From assembly GCA_965204565.1 (NCBI GenBank), contig CBDBEU010000004.1, positions 310,001-374,000 of the forward strand: DNA of 64,000 bases, read 5' to 3'. Source of the DNA: CBDBEU01 sp965204565 (lineage in GTDB: Bacteria; Pseudomonadota; Alphaproteobacteria; Rhizobiales; TMED25). The notes below the pieces were generated by a model that was not told where the DNA came from, searched no databases, and saw only the letters and a program-made list of their open reading frames with translations. Positions within the stretch are counted from its first letter, which is position 1. Each line of letters starts with the position of its first letter. Below, one piece after another: positions 36,216-45,121 of the stretch. Made by a program: the position numbers and the translations under genes.

Positions 36216-37765
36216 TGCTCAAGCTCCAATTGGTGGCGGGTAAGCGCCAGTGTCTGATCAAGGCTGCCGCCGGCACCGATGCGCGCCCAGTCGATTTCGC
36301 CCAGGTCATAGGTGAGCTGGCGCGCGACCACTCGTGCATCCGCGTCCGATGCATCGCCCTTGCGCGCCGCAACGCGGGAGGTGAGTACCTGCGCGTCGGC
36401 ATCGAGCCACAAACCGCTGAACCGAACGCCGGTCTCCGTAGCAATCCTTGCCATCGCATCGCGTTCCTCGGGCCCTGCATGCACGGCATCGACAATCACG
36501 GATGCCCCGGCAGCGATCGCCATGCCGGTTTTTTGCTTCAACCGGCGATAGACGGCCTTTGCCGCATCGCGCGTATAGCTTTCAGCCGGCAATCGCTCGG
36601 CAGGTGCAACCCCGGCAAGGGCCTTGCGCTCAACATCGCTGCGCAGATGCAGCGCGCCGCAGGGGCCGTCAAGCCTGGCGGCAATATTAGCGGCGATGGT
36701 CGACTTACCCGACCCCGACAGCCCGCCAATTGCCACCAGACGGGGCGGGGAGGGCACAAGACACGCCTCGGCCAGATCGAAATAGGACCGCGCCGCAGCT
36801 TCCGCCTCGCCTTTTGCGGCCACCTCTTCGATGGGTTCCGATCTGTCGGCCTCGACCTTGGCGCGGACAGCCGCCCTCAGCGACATCATCAGGCCCATGG
36901 CGACAAGACCGTTGAGGGCGCCGGGTTCAGCACGCGCCAGATAGGCATTGAGCAACAGATTGGCGTGGGCCTTGAGATCCCGGTGCACCAGATCCATCAA
37001 CAGGAACGCCAGATCGTGCAGCACATCAATGGTCGCGAGCTCCTCGTCGAATTCCAGCGCGTCGAACAATGTCGGCTTGCCCTGCCACATCACCAGATTG
37101 CCGAGATGCAGATCGCCATGGCAGCGCCGCACAAAGCCGTTCGCGGCACGTTCGGTGAGGATATTTCGAGCGCGCGCAAGCCCGGCGCGCGATGCTTGCG
37201 CGATCAGTTGGATCCGCTCGGGAGGAAAAAGCGCACCATGTGCCGAAAGGGAGACGATATTGCCCTCAAGCACATGGACGAGCGCTGCCATCTGGCCGAA
37301 GCCGTCAATCGGCGGCGCGGCATCATGCGCGCGCGCTATGGCCTCAGCCAGCGGGTCCATCAGCGCCAGATCAAGGCCGCCACTTTCGGCCAGCCGGTCG
37401 AGTAACCGGTCCTGATCGAAGCGGCGCATCGCCAAGGCGGTCTCGACCGTCTCTCCGTCACCGCCAAGTGCCAACTCTCCATCGGCGCTGCGCGTGATCC
37501 CGGTGAGACCGAGATAGAGGCCCGGCGCGTTCCCGGCGTTGAGTTCGACTTCACGCCGTATCGCCGCCGCGCGCAGCTCACGGGTTGAAAAGTCGAGATA
37601 CGGGTAGGCGACGGCTTTTTTCACCTTGAGCGCGCGATCGCCGCTAAAAAACACGTAAGCTGCGTGGGTTTCGATCACCTCCACCGGGCCGTTGCCGTCA
37701 CCATAGGTGGACGGATCGGTGAGCAACGCGAATACATCGCCTGCAATTGCAATATCGCGGCTCAC
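36212..37765 (-). CDS. Fusion of aminoglycoside-phosphotransferase-like kinase and P-loop AAA domain
   Basis: 517 residues. Residues ~1-330 are an APH/kinase-like domain with CHGDLHLGNLVMW (catalytic loop) and FDALEFDEELATIDVLHDLA (metal-binding segment). Residues ~345-517 are a small P-loop kinase with GLSGSGKSTIAANIA (Walker A). This two-domain family is common in alphaproteobacteria and is annotated as bifunctional aminoglycoside phosphotransferase/ATP-binding protein; resistance has not been shown for the family and a metabolic kinase role is equally possible. First gene before the alcohol dehydrogenase. Confidence 0.88.
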   Translation of the reverse strand: MSRDIAIAGDVFALLTDPSTYGDGNGPVEVIETHAAYVFFSGDRALKVKKAVAYPYLDFSTRELRAAAIRREVELNAGNAPGLYLGLTGITRSADGELALGGDGETVETALAMRRFDQDRLLDRLAESGGLDLALMDPLAEAIARAHDAAPPIDGFGQMAALVHVLEGNIVSLSAHGALFPPERIQLIAQASRAGLARARNILTERAANGFVRRCHGDLHLGNLVMWQGKPTLFDALEFDEELATIDVLHDLAFLLMDLVHRDLKAHANLLLNAYLARAEPGALNGLVAMGLMMSLRAAVRAKVEADRSEPIEEVAAKGEAEAAARSYFDLAEACLVPSPPRLVAIGGLSGSGKSTIAANIAARLDGPCGALHLRSDVERKALAGVAPAERLPAESYTRDAAKAVYRRLKQKTGMAIAAGASVIVDAVHAGPEERDAMARIATETGVRFSGLWLDADAQVLTSRVAARKGDASDADARVVARQLTYDLGEIDWARIGAGGSLDQTLALTRHQLELEQ

Positions 37766-37811
37766 GGCTTATGCGGCCCTGGATCATGGCGTGCGCCGCC
37801 CATCATGGCAC

Positions 37812-38669
37812 TCAGTGCGAAATCAGCACCGGGACCGTCATCTGCTCCAGGATTTCCCTAGTGGCGCCGCCAAACAAATATTCGCCAAGACGCGAATGGC
37901 CATAGCCGCCCATCACCAGAAGCGAGACATCCTCGTCAGAAAGCCGCGCCAGGATCGTGGCTCCGACGCCAATTCCAGCACTCGGGCTGTACTCCACTTC
38001 AGGCTTGACCACGCCGTGGCGTTCAAGATTTTCTGCCAGTTCCTCGCCGCCGGCGACGCGCTCGACCTCGGCGCTGGATTCGGCGCTGGATTCGGCGTCA
38101 ACCTCCAGGATCGTTACCTTCTTGGCGCTCTTGAGCAGCGGCAGGGCATCGAACACCGCGCGAGCGGCCTCGCCGCTCGCGCGCCAGGCGATCATCACAT
38201 GGCGAATGAGATCTCCTTCGAGCTTGATATAGGGCACCATCAGCTGTGGCCGTCCGCCATGCATGATGATGCGTTCCGGCGTTCCCACCCGGCGGGGCGA
38301 TTTTATGTCCGGATCGATCTGTCCGGTGATCACAAGATCTGCCACCAGGCCATGTTCGAGCACCCGCTCACCGACCGTTTCGCTGCCTTCCTCGACCTTG
38401 CGCCACTCGAATTTGCAACTCGCGTCCTTCATGCCCGTGTTGAAGAAGGCATTGGCTTCGCTGGCAAATTCCGCAAAACGGCGCTGCTCGCTCTCGAACA
38501 GATCGGCTATCACTTGCGGTTCTCCGGCGGCAAAAATCTGCACATTGGGAACCACATGAAGACCGATGAGCGTTGCATTCTGGGCCTCGGCCAGCGAGCG
38601 CGCGACGCTCAGCAAGGTTTCGCAACGCTTGGCGTCGTCGATATGCGCGACAATGGTTTTATAGCTCAT
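37812..38669 (-). CDS. Universal stress protein with two Usp domains
   Basis: 285 residues from ATG 38669 (MSYKTIVAHI), behind AAGGGCG; earlier in-frame starts add an unrelated leader. Two tandem Usp folds; the C-terminal one has VMGGYGHSRLGEYLFGGATREIL, the ATP-binding GxxG-x9-G(S/T) pattern. A Glu-Ser-Ser-Ala repeat (AESSAESSA) comes from a tandem 12-base duplication at 38072-38095. Usp proteins help survival under starvation or low oxygen. A FixK/Fnr-like palindrome lies ~60 bases upstream (38728-38741). Confidence 0.9.
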   Translation of the reverse strand: MSYKTIVAHIDDAKRCETLLSVARSLAEAQNATLIGLHVVPNVQIFAAGEPQVIADLFESEQRRFAEFASEANAFFNTGMKDASCKFEWRKVEEGSETVGERVLEHGLVADLVITGQIDPDIKSPRRVGTPERIIMHGGRPQLMVPYIKLEGDLIRHVMIAWRASGEAARAVFDALPLLKSAKKVTILEVDAESSAESSAEVERVAGGEELAENLERHGVVKPEVEYSPSAGIGVGATILARLSDEDVSLLVMGGYGHSRLGEYLFGGATREILEQMTVPVLISH

Positions 38670-38727
38670 GGCCGTTCGCCCTTGGTGGCTCATTGTTAAT
38701 TCATGCGCCCGGCGACACTGCCGCACT

Positions 38728-38741
38728 TTGACTTGCATAAA
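38728..38741 (-). promoter_or_regulatory. FixK/Fnr-like box upstream of the universal stress gene
   Basis: On the minus strand TTTA-TGCAAG-TCAA matches the FixK/Fnr consensus TTGA-N6-TCAA at 7 of 8 positions. It ends 59 bases before the Usp start codon, a workable distance for an activator bound at about -40. Single-site match by eye, so chance occurrence is possible. Confidence 0.35.
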
Positions 38742-38853
38742 GCCTGAAAGTACTGTGGGGCTTGGCTTTGTCAACAGTCCTTCGCAACTCTGACATCTGT
38801 CAACGCAAGCCGCCTTGCTGTGCTGCAAGGATGTCCCGGATGCTGGAGAGGTC

Positions 38854-39546
38854 ATGGCTGAGCCCGTCTTTCGCACAAGCGGCCTGACCAAGGTCTATCG
38901 CACTGGCGAGATCGAGATTCAGGCGCTGCGCGGCGTCGATCTTGAGCTTTTCGGCGGCGAGATCTCGGTTCTCCTGGGCCCTTCCGGGTCGGGCAAGTCG
39001 ACGCGGCTCAATCTGCTCGGCGGCCTCGGGCAGCGTGATGTTTCGCAACACACTGCTCACCGGCCTTGACGACCATGGCCTCACCAGCTTTCGGCGCGAG
39101 CATGTCGGCTTCGTTTTCCAGTTCTACAATCTGATTCCGAGCCTGACGGCGCGCGAGAATGTAGCGCTTGTCACCGAGATTGCAACAAGGCCGATGCGGC
39201 CTGATGAGGCGCTTGAACTGGTGGGTTTGGGCGACCGCATGGACCATTTCCCGGCCAGCTTTCCGGTGGCGAACAGCAGCGCGTCGCCATAGCTCACACC
39301 ATCGCCAAGCGCTGGGAGGTGCTGTTGTGCGACGAGCCGACCGGCGCACTTGATTCCAAGACCGGCATTCGCGTTCTGGAAGCGGTGGTGGTGGTGAGTG
39401 AGGATTTGAAGACCACTACAGCGCTGATCACCCACAACGTCGCCATCCGCGATATTGCCCACCGCGTGGTGTATTTCGCCGATGGCCGCATCGCGCGCGT
39501 GCAGGAAAACGAGCGCTGCCTGGTGTCCGCCGAGATCAGCTGGTGA
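38854..39546 (+). pseudogene. MacB/LolD-type ABC transporter ATPase, deleted and frameshifted
   Basis: ATG 38854 starts MAEPVFRTSGLTKVYRTGEI, with Walker A GPSGSGKST. After LNLLGGL a small deletion removes the DxPTS segment; frame two resumes GSVMFRNTLLTGLDDHGL through VGFVFQFYNLIPSLTARENV. Near 39265 one T appears lost from TTT(T)CC, after which frame three gives GGEQQRVAIAHTIAK, LLCDEPTGALDSKTG and ALITHNVAIRD. All ATPase motifs survive but in three frames. Confidence 0.88.
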
Positions 39547-39550
39547 GACG

Positions 39551-41725
39551 ATGTCGGCGCTCGATCTGAAGCTCATTCGCGATCCGCGGCACATCTGGGT
39601 CCAGGCGGTTGCCATCGCCTTGGTGCTGGCCGCGGGCGTGGCCACCATCATCATCGCGGTCGGTGCCCATTTGTCCCTGCACGACACTAGGCAGGCCTAT
39701 TACGCGCCATCGCTTTGCCCATGTGTTCGCCATCGCCGAGCGCGTGCCGCGCGAACGCCTGAGCCAGATCCGCGCCATTGCCGGCGTCGCGGCTGCCCAT
39801 GCACGTGTCGAATCCACGGCATTGATCGATATTGAGGGCATGGTCGAGCCTGCCACCGCGCGCATCATGTCGCTGCCGCCCAAGCGCGCTTTAATGCCCA
39901 ATGCACTGGTCATTGGCGAAGGGCGGCTGCCCAATCCCGGCCAAAGCGATGAAACCGCCGCCAGCACCGCCTTTGCCGATGCCCAGGACCTGCGGCTTGG
40001 CGACGAGCTGGCGGTTCTGTTGAATGGCCGCAAGCGCACGCTCACGATTACCGCCATCGCCCACTCGCCGGAGTTCATCTACGCCATCGGGTCCGGGAAC
40101 CCGGTGCCCGATAATCGCCGTTTCGGTGTTCTGTGGATACCGCAGGAGGCGGCTGAAGCTGCCTTTGACCTCAAGGGTGCGTTCAACAGCTTGGCGGTGC
40201 GGGTGATGCGCGGTGCGTCAACCAGCCATGTGATCGAGCGCATCGACACTGAGCTCAAACGCTATGGCGGGAGCGGCGCATTTGCCCGCAAGGATCATGT
40301 CAGCCATGCCTTCATTGATGCTGAACTCTTGCAGATTGAAGCCATGGCGCGGGTGATGCCGCCGATCTTCCTCGCGGTTGCCGCCTTTCTGATCAACATG
40401 ACACTGGCGCGTATGGTTCGCTTGAGCGTGAGCAGATCGGCCTTTTAAAGGCGATTGGCTACGGCCCCGCCGCGATTGCCTGCCACTATCTGAAGTTTGC
40501 ACTGGTGATTTCGCTGTTCGGCCTTGTGGTCAGGCTGGGCGCCTGGATCGGGTGTGGATTGACGCAGATCTATGCCGACTTCTTCCAGTTCCCGTTCCTC
40601 TATTTTTCGCGCTCGCCGCATCTTTATGTGCTCCCGAGCGTGATCGCATTCGCTGGCGGACTGGGCGGGGCTGCCAAATCGGTTTGGTCGGCGGTGCGTT
40701 TGCCGCCAGCGGTCGCCATGACGCCCCCCGCGCCGCCGCAATACCGGCGCACAAGGGCCTATTGGTTGCTTGAGCATGCGCGCGTTTCGCAATTGTCTCT
40801 GATGGTGCTGCGGTACATCTTCCGCTGGCTGGTGCGTGCTGTCCTGACGACCATCGGTATCTCGCTGCCCTGCGCCATTCTGGTGGGCTCAATGTTTGTC
40901 CTCGACTCGGTGGAAAAGCTGATCGACGTCACGTTTTTCCGCGCCAAACGCCAGCACGCGACACCGGCCTCCACCGACCCAGTCGAGCGCTCCGCCGTTG
41001 ATGACGTGCGCCATATGCCGGGCGTTCTCGCCGCAGAGCCGTTTCGCCATGTGCCGGTGCGCATTCGCTTCGGCCACCGCGAGCGGCGAACCTCGCTTCT
41101 CGGCAAGCTGGTGGATACCTATCTCAGCCGCGCACTCAATATCGATCTGGAGCCGGTGATCCTGCTCAAAGGCGGCGTGGCGCTGTCCAAGACGCTGGCC
41201 GAGCTCATCCATGTGCGCACCGGAGATATCGTCGAACTTGAGGTGCTTGAAGGTCGCGGCCAGACAACATCGGTGCCGGTAATCGAGATTGTCGAGCGCT
41301 GCATCGCCACCCAGGCAATTATGGAGCTTGATGCGGTCAGCAGCTTGCTTGACGAGGCGCCGGTGGTGAACGGGGTTCATTTTGCCTACGACATCGCATC
41401 GGAAGATCGGATGTTCACCGCGGTGAAGAACATGCCGAGCGTTGCCGCGATTGCCAGCAGGTGCCAGACACTGGCTGAAAACATCTACATCATCACGCGG
41501 GTTTATCTGGTGTTTGCCAGCGCATTGCCTTTGGCATGATCTACAATTCGACGCGCATTCGCCTCCCTGCGGGTGCTCGGATTTCCCGCCAGCGAAGTCT
41601 ACTGGGTGTTGTTTGCCGAATTTGCGATTTTGATCCTCGCTGCCATCCCGCTTGGCTGGGTAATTGGATATATTCTGGCACTTATTCGAAGCCCGGATGC
41701 TGCGCCTGTTGAAATACCGGATTGA
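39551..41725 (+). pseudogene. FtsX-type ABC transporter permease, multiply frameshifted
   Basis: ATG 39551 opens MSALDLKLIRDPRHIWVQAV, then the frame shifts near 39705 (FAHVFAIAERVPRERLSQIR), again near 40440 (EQIGLLKAIGYGPAAIACHY) and again near 41525 (ILILAAIPLGWVIGYILAL). Together they rebuild an ~720-residue permease with two FtsX domains (LINMTLARMVRLSV... and the C-terminal one), the partner of the broken ATPase four bases upstream. At least three indels, so no function. Confidence 0.85.
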
Positions 41726-42023
41726 GGGCGGACGTCTGGGCGGCGGCTGAATTTCCGGCGCTTGATCCGGCAGCCTTGGCGGCCGGGCGACGATCCGTTC
41801 GGCGGTTGGCGAGCCGCCTGCCGTTCCGAGATGGATTTCGCCGTCGTCGCCCCGGGTCAGGAGCTTGATTTTTTTCTGCAGGTCTCGCGATGTTCCGAAT
41901 CAATGCTTTGCGAAACAGGGAGAGCGACATGTCGGATCGTTTTCGGTCCGGCGAAGTCCGAAGCGGGTTGACAGTGTGAACCGGGTATCGCTACAGGGTG
42001 GGATATGTCCCCCCCCCGCTGCA
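41726..42023. other. Intergenic region between permease remnant and methyltransferase remnant
   Basis: No recognisable gene. Short frames on both strands are Arg/Pro-rich and look non-coding. A run of nine C (42009-42017) sits 6 bases upstream of the methyltransferase ATG. Confidence 0.45.
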
Positions 42024-42715
42024 ATGAAGGACGAGTCGCTTGAGGACGGCATCCGCCGTGTCGGCCCATGGTTTCACGATATCGAACTTGCGCCGGGTAT
42101 TAGAACCCGCGAAGTGAACCCCGCCCCCGAATGGAGGCCGGTCAATTTTCCATATAAACGATGGAAGGCGTTCCGAGACGTTATTCCTGCAGATCTGAGT
42201 GGCCGGCGCGTCCTTGATATCGGAAGCGCCGAGGGTTTCTTTGCATTCGAACTTGCCAGGCGCGGAGCGCGCGTTGTCGCTGTGGACGCAGCCGCTAAGA
42301 TGATAAAGCGTTTGAAATTCGCCGCCGATGTTCTGCACTTGAGCGATAAAATCGAAGCTCGCATCGGCACCGCCGAAATGCTCGACACTTCGGAACGATA
42401 TGACGCCGTCCTGTGCCTGGCACTGCTTTACCATCTGCAGAGCCCGTTCACCTTTCTGCAAAAACTGTCCAAGCTTTCCGATACGATATATCTCGAAAGC
42501 GCGATTGATCCGGGAGAGAACAGCCTTATCTTTTTCTCAAACCGCAGCAGCAGGGCGTCGACACCATTCCCAAGTGGTTCCCAACCAGGGTCTGCATTGT
42601 TGAAATGCTCAAATACTGCGGCTTTGCCGACGTCCAGGATGTGGAAATGCCGGAATTCCAGAAGCCCGAACAGCGGTTGCATCGCGCCGGTTTTGTCGCG
42701 ACGCGCCAGGCGTAA
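42024..42715 (+). pseudogene. SAM-dependent methyltransferase (DUF1698/CmoB-like), frameshifted
   Basis: ATG 42024 begins MKDESLEDGIRRVGPWFHDI. GRRVLDIGSAEGFFAFELAR is motif I of class I methyltransferases and PWFHDIELAPGIRT is typical of the DUF1698 (tRNA mo5U34 methyltransferase-like) group. Near 42537 the frame slips: LIFF continues in another frame as LKPQQQGVDTIPKWFPTR and VEMLKYCGFADVQDVEMPEF, ending GFVATRQA at TAA 42713. Motifs are otherwise intact. A 9-C tract between the expected ribosome site and the ATG could also affect expression. Confidence 0.8.
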
Positions 42716-42805
42716 AGGCCGTCGAGTTCATCGGCGATCCCGGATCCGCGTGTTGTCCGTCTTCCGCGGCGCGCGCGCCGGCCGGCGCCTTTTCGTCCTG
42801 AAAGC

Positions 42806-42976
42806 TCATGTCCGCGGCGTCTTCTCCATGCGGTCCAGCACATCCAGCCCCTGCCGATTCCAGAAATGCAGCAGGTCGATGAAAATCCAGTTCTCGGTCA
42901 GCTTGTCGCCCGAACGGCGGTACATGTCGATCACCCGCATGTCCGACGCCTTGCCCGTCGCCGGTGTCGGCAACAT
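42806..42976 (-). pseudogene. SnoaL/NTF2-like protein remnant (C-terminal end)
   Basis: Minus-strand codons read MLPTPATGKASDMRVIDMYR, then SGDKLTENWIFIDLLHFWNR and GLDVLDRM to TGA 42806-42808. PATGK...M-R-V-D-Y-R...ENW-x-x-ID is the C-terminal pattern of SnoaL-like ester cyclases. Third positions are GC-rich as in real genes. The N-terminal two thirds are missing: beyond 42976 the opposite strand looks coding instead. This is a different subfamily from the three paralogs at 43.2, 48.1 and 50.0 kb. Confidence 0.55.
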
Positions 42977-43157
42977 CTCCTGGCCCGAGTATCCGCCAGC
43001 AGTAATGGGCGAAGTCGACTGGAAGCAGCTGGAGCCCTATGTCCACATCCACCCCGCTCTCAGCGGTGGCCCCTACCAGCCCCAGGAGGTCAATGTTGGT
43101 CACCTTTCCGGTGGCATGGTGAAGGGGCTGTTCGCCGAGGTGATGGAGTTCGTTTGA
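42975..43157 (+). pseudogene. Unidentified gene fragment (C-terminal end)
   Basis: Plus-strand codons ISWPEYPPAVMGEVDWKQLE, PYVHIHPALSGGPYQPQEVN and GGMVKGLFAEVMEF end at TGA 43155-43157 with strongly GC-rich third positions, so this looks like genuine former coding sequence. I do not recognise the family. It has no plausible upstream part, because the bases before 42975 read better as the minus-strand SnoaL remnant. Confidence 0.35.
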
Positions 43158-43186
43158 AACCGGATGTTCGAACTCAGGGGGCGGAT

Positions 43187-43969
43187 ATGATCGATGAAAA
43201 ACAGCTCCAGGAGGCGATCGACCGGAGCGCAATCACCAATCTCATTTCCAAGTCGATTATCATCCGGGATTCCGGCCGATGGGACGAACTTGCCGAGTGC
43301 TACCACTCTGAGGCCGAGTTCACGTCCTCATGGTGGAAGGGAAAGCCGTCGGACTTCTTCAAGGTTGCGAGCGAGAGACTTGAGGAATCGCGCCGGGCGG
43401 GCGGCGAGCAGAAGCACGTGACGAGCAATCAGTGGGTTGAGATCGCCGGCGAGCGGGCGACGGCGGAAAGCGACCTGATCTTGTTCATGCGCAGCATGAT
43501 CAATGGCGTTGCCCTCGACTTCACTACTTGGAGCCGCAGGCTGCAGCTTATCGCCAAGGAGAAGGGAGCGTGGAAGATTTACCGGCGCTGGGTCATCTAC
43601 GAACGCGACCGAATGGACCCCGTCGACCCAACTGTTGCAGTGGATGCCTATTATGACGAGGCGGCGCTGGCGAAATATCCGAAGCAGCTGAGCTTCCATC
43701 TATGGAGGAACGAGATGCTGGACTCGCCGACGGAGTGGCATATTGTCCTCAAAGGCACACCCGAGGAGACCGCGGCGCGCGCCCAAGTGGCTTGCGAGCG
43801 CCTGACCACGCTGCGCCCCTGCACGGATCAGCAGTTCTCGGCCAACTCTCGGTTTTTGCGTGCCGCCGCAACCAAACTTACTGATCTGTCAAACGAGCCT
43901 GGAAGTCTCAGATCTTCAAAAGGCGAGCGGGATTGTCGCACAGGATCATGCGCCGCTCCTGCTGAGTGA
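43187..43969 (+). CDS. SnoaL/NTF2-like protein, paralog 1 (C-terminus altered by a frameshift)
   Basis: ATG 43187. Residues 1-~195 align closely with the proteins at 48098-48721 and 49984-50610: DEKQLQEAIDRSAITNLISK, RDSGRWDELAECYHSEAEFT, SSWWKGKPSDFF, QKHVTSNQWVEI and WKIYRRWVIYERDRMDPVDP. The cone-shaped alpha+beta fold of this group (SnoaL_4-like) houses dehydratases, cyclases and hydroxylase small subunits. Paralogs end ...EAQKWVEGN; here the matching ending (RRAPKWLASA, TGA 43803) is in another frame, so a slip near 43775 adds ~55 unrelated residues that run 62 bases into the 3' end of the convergent amidohydrolase. Whether it still folds is uncertain. Confidence 0.7.
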   Translation: MIDEKQLQEAIDRSAITNLISKSIIIRDSGRWDELAECYHSEAEFTSSWWKGKPSDFFKVASERLEESRRAGGEQKHVTSNQWVEIAGERATAESDLILFMRSMINGVALDFTTWSRRLQLIAKEKGAWKIYRRWVIYERDRMDPVDPTVAVDAYYDEAALAKYPKQLSFHLWRNEMLDSPTEWHIVLKGTPEETAARAQVACERLTTLRPCTDQQFSANSRFLRAAATKLTDLSNEPGSLRSSKGERDCRTGSCAAPAE

Positions 43970-45005
43970 GGCCGGGTATCGCCTCGACGAAGTCGACAGG
44001 CTGCTTCACCGACATCCCTTGTGGAAAATCCGTACCGGCGACGATGCGGTCCACGCCGACGAGATCGATCAGGTTGCGCATGATCTGGGGGTGATGGGTG
44101 ATGAGATCGTAGTGGAAGCGCCGCAGATACTCCTTCGCCGGTCGCTTCACATGTTCCAATTCGGGTTTCAGGGCGATTGCCGCCTCCAAGCGCCCGATCA
44201 GCCAGGGGAAGGTGCCGCCGGCGTGCGGCAGAAACACTTCTAGCTTGGGAAACGCGTCGAGCACGCCACCGCACATCAGGCTGACCGCGGCATAGCCTGC
44301 TTCTTGCGGATTGCCGAGCGTGTTGATCATGAAGAAGTCCTTCATGCGCTCAAGATCGGTCGGATAGAGATTGGTGAGGAACAGCGGTAGCCCCAGCGCC
44401 TCAGTGCGCTCGTATATCGGCCAGAACTCCTTCTCGTGAAGGTTCTTCCCGAGAACATGCTCGGGCATCCACACCGCCCGCATGCATGGCTCCTTCGCCA
44501 TGCGCTCGAGTTCTTCCAGGGACAGCTCGATGTCCTGCAGGGGCAGGCAGATGGTACCGTAGAAACGGTCCGGATATGCCTCGTGCATGTCAACGCAGGC
44601 GTCGTTATGCACCGCCGACAGCTCAAGGCCGAAGCCGGCCGGCGCCCAGTACACCAGCGGATTGGTCATCGACAGTGCATTGGTATCGACCTTGCGGTTA
44701 TCCATGGCTGCGATGATTTCATCGATATTGGTCATCGTTTTGCGCATCACCGATGGCTGCGTGCATCCGGGTACAGATTGGACCACCGGGTTGCCGGTCG
44801 CATCCTCGCCCAGAACCGCGCCATGGGCCGGTCCCTTCTTGATCATGAGATCGATGAACGCCTGGGGATACCAGTGCATGTGCGCGTCAATGACGCGGCC
44901 GTAACCTTGGCTGCCAGTGCCGGCGCCGGCCTGCTGGCCGTCGGGCGACATGGGCGATGTGTTGCCTGCGTTGGACAAAGCCTGCTCCTGTGCGTTGGGT
45001 GCCAT
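43908..45005 (-). CDS. Amidohydrolase-2 family (ACMSD-type) decarboxylase/hydrolase
   Basis: 365 residues. After a ~35-residue Ala/Gly-rich leader, VIDAHMHWYP supplies metal ligands His42/His44; LPHAGGTFPW and VAGTDFPQG supply the further His and Asp of the family. This group includes aminocarboxymuconate-semialdehyde decarboxylase and resorcylate/5-carboxyvanillate decarboxylases, which remove CO2 from aromatic or dienoic acids with a metal. No strong ribosome site is seen before ATG 45005; ATG 44951 is an alternative start. First of a run of minus-strand island genes. Confidence 0.87.
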   Translation of the reverse strand: MAPNAQEQALSNAGNTSPMSPDGQQAGAGTGSQGYGRVIDAHMHWYPQAFIDLMIKKGPAHGAVLGEDATGNPVVQSVPGCTQPSVMRKTMTNIDEIIAAMDNRKVDTNALSMTNPLVYWAPAGFGLELSAVHNDACVDMHEAYPDRFYGTICLPLQDIELSLEELERMAKEPCMRAVWMPEHVLGKNLHEKEFWPIYERTEALGLPLFLTNLYPTDLERMKDFFMINTLGNPQEAGYAAVSLMCGGVLDAFPKLEVFLPHAGGTFPWLIGRLEAAIALKPELEHVKRPAKEYLRRFHYDLITHHPQIMRNLIDLVGVDRIVAGTDFPQGMSVKQPVDFVEAIPGLTQQERRMILCDNPARLLKI

Positions 45006-45121
45006 AGGCGCGAATTGCGCTGCAAATTAAGTTGGCGGCGAAAGCGGGGACATGAGGTGATCAGATGCGATCATAGGCCTCTAAGACCAGCCGACACTGG
45101 AAGTGACTTCCGCATACTGCA

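Noticed and set aside
36158..37405. 415-codon plus-strand frame opposite the kinase/ATPase gene
   Set aside because: Mirror of a gene with clear APH and Walker motifs on the minus strand; composition typical of antisense.
38072..38095. Tandem 12-base repeat in the universal stress gene as a variable locus
   Set aside because: Only two units and in frame (adds ESSA); noted in the gene entry, too short to argue for variation.
42990..43150. Extension of the minus-strand SnoaL remnant beyond 42976
   Set aside because: That reading contains three stops and is Ser/Thr/Pro/Trp-rich, the mark of antisense; the plus strand looks coding there.
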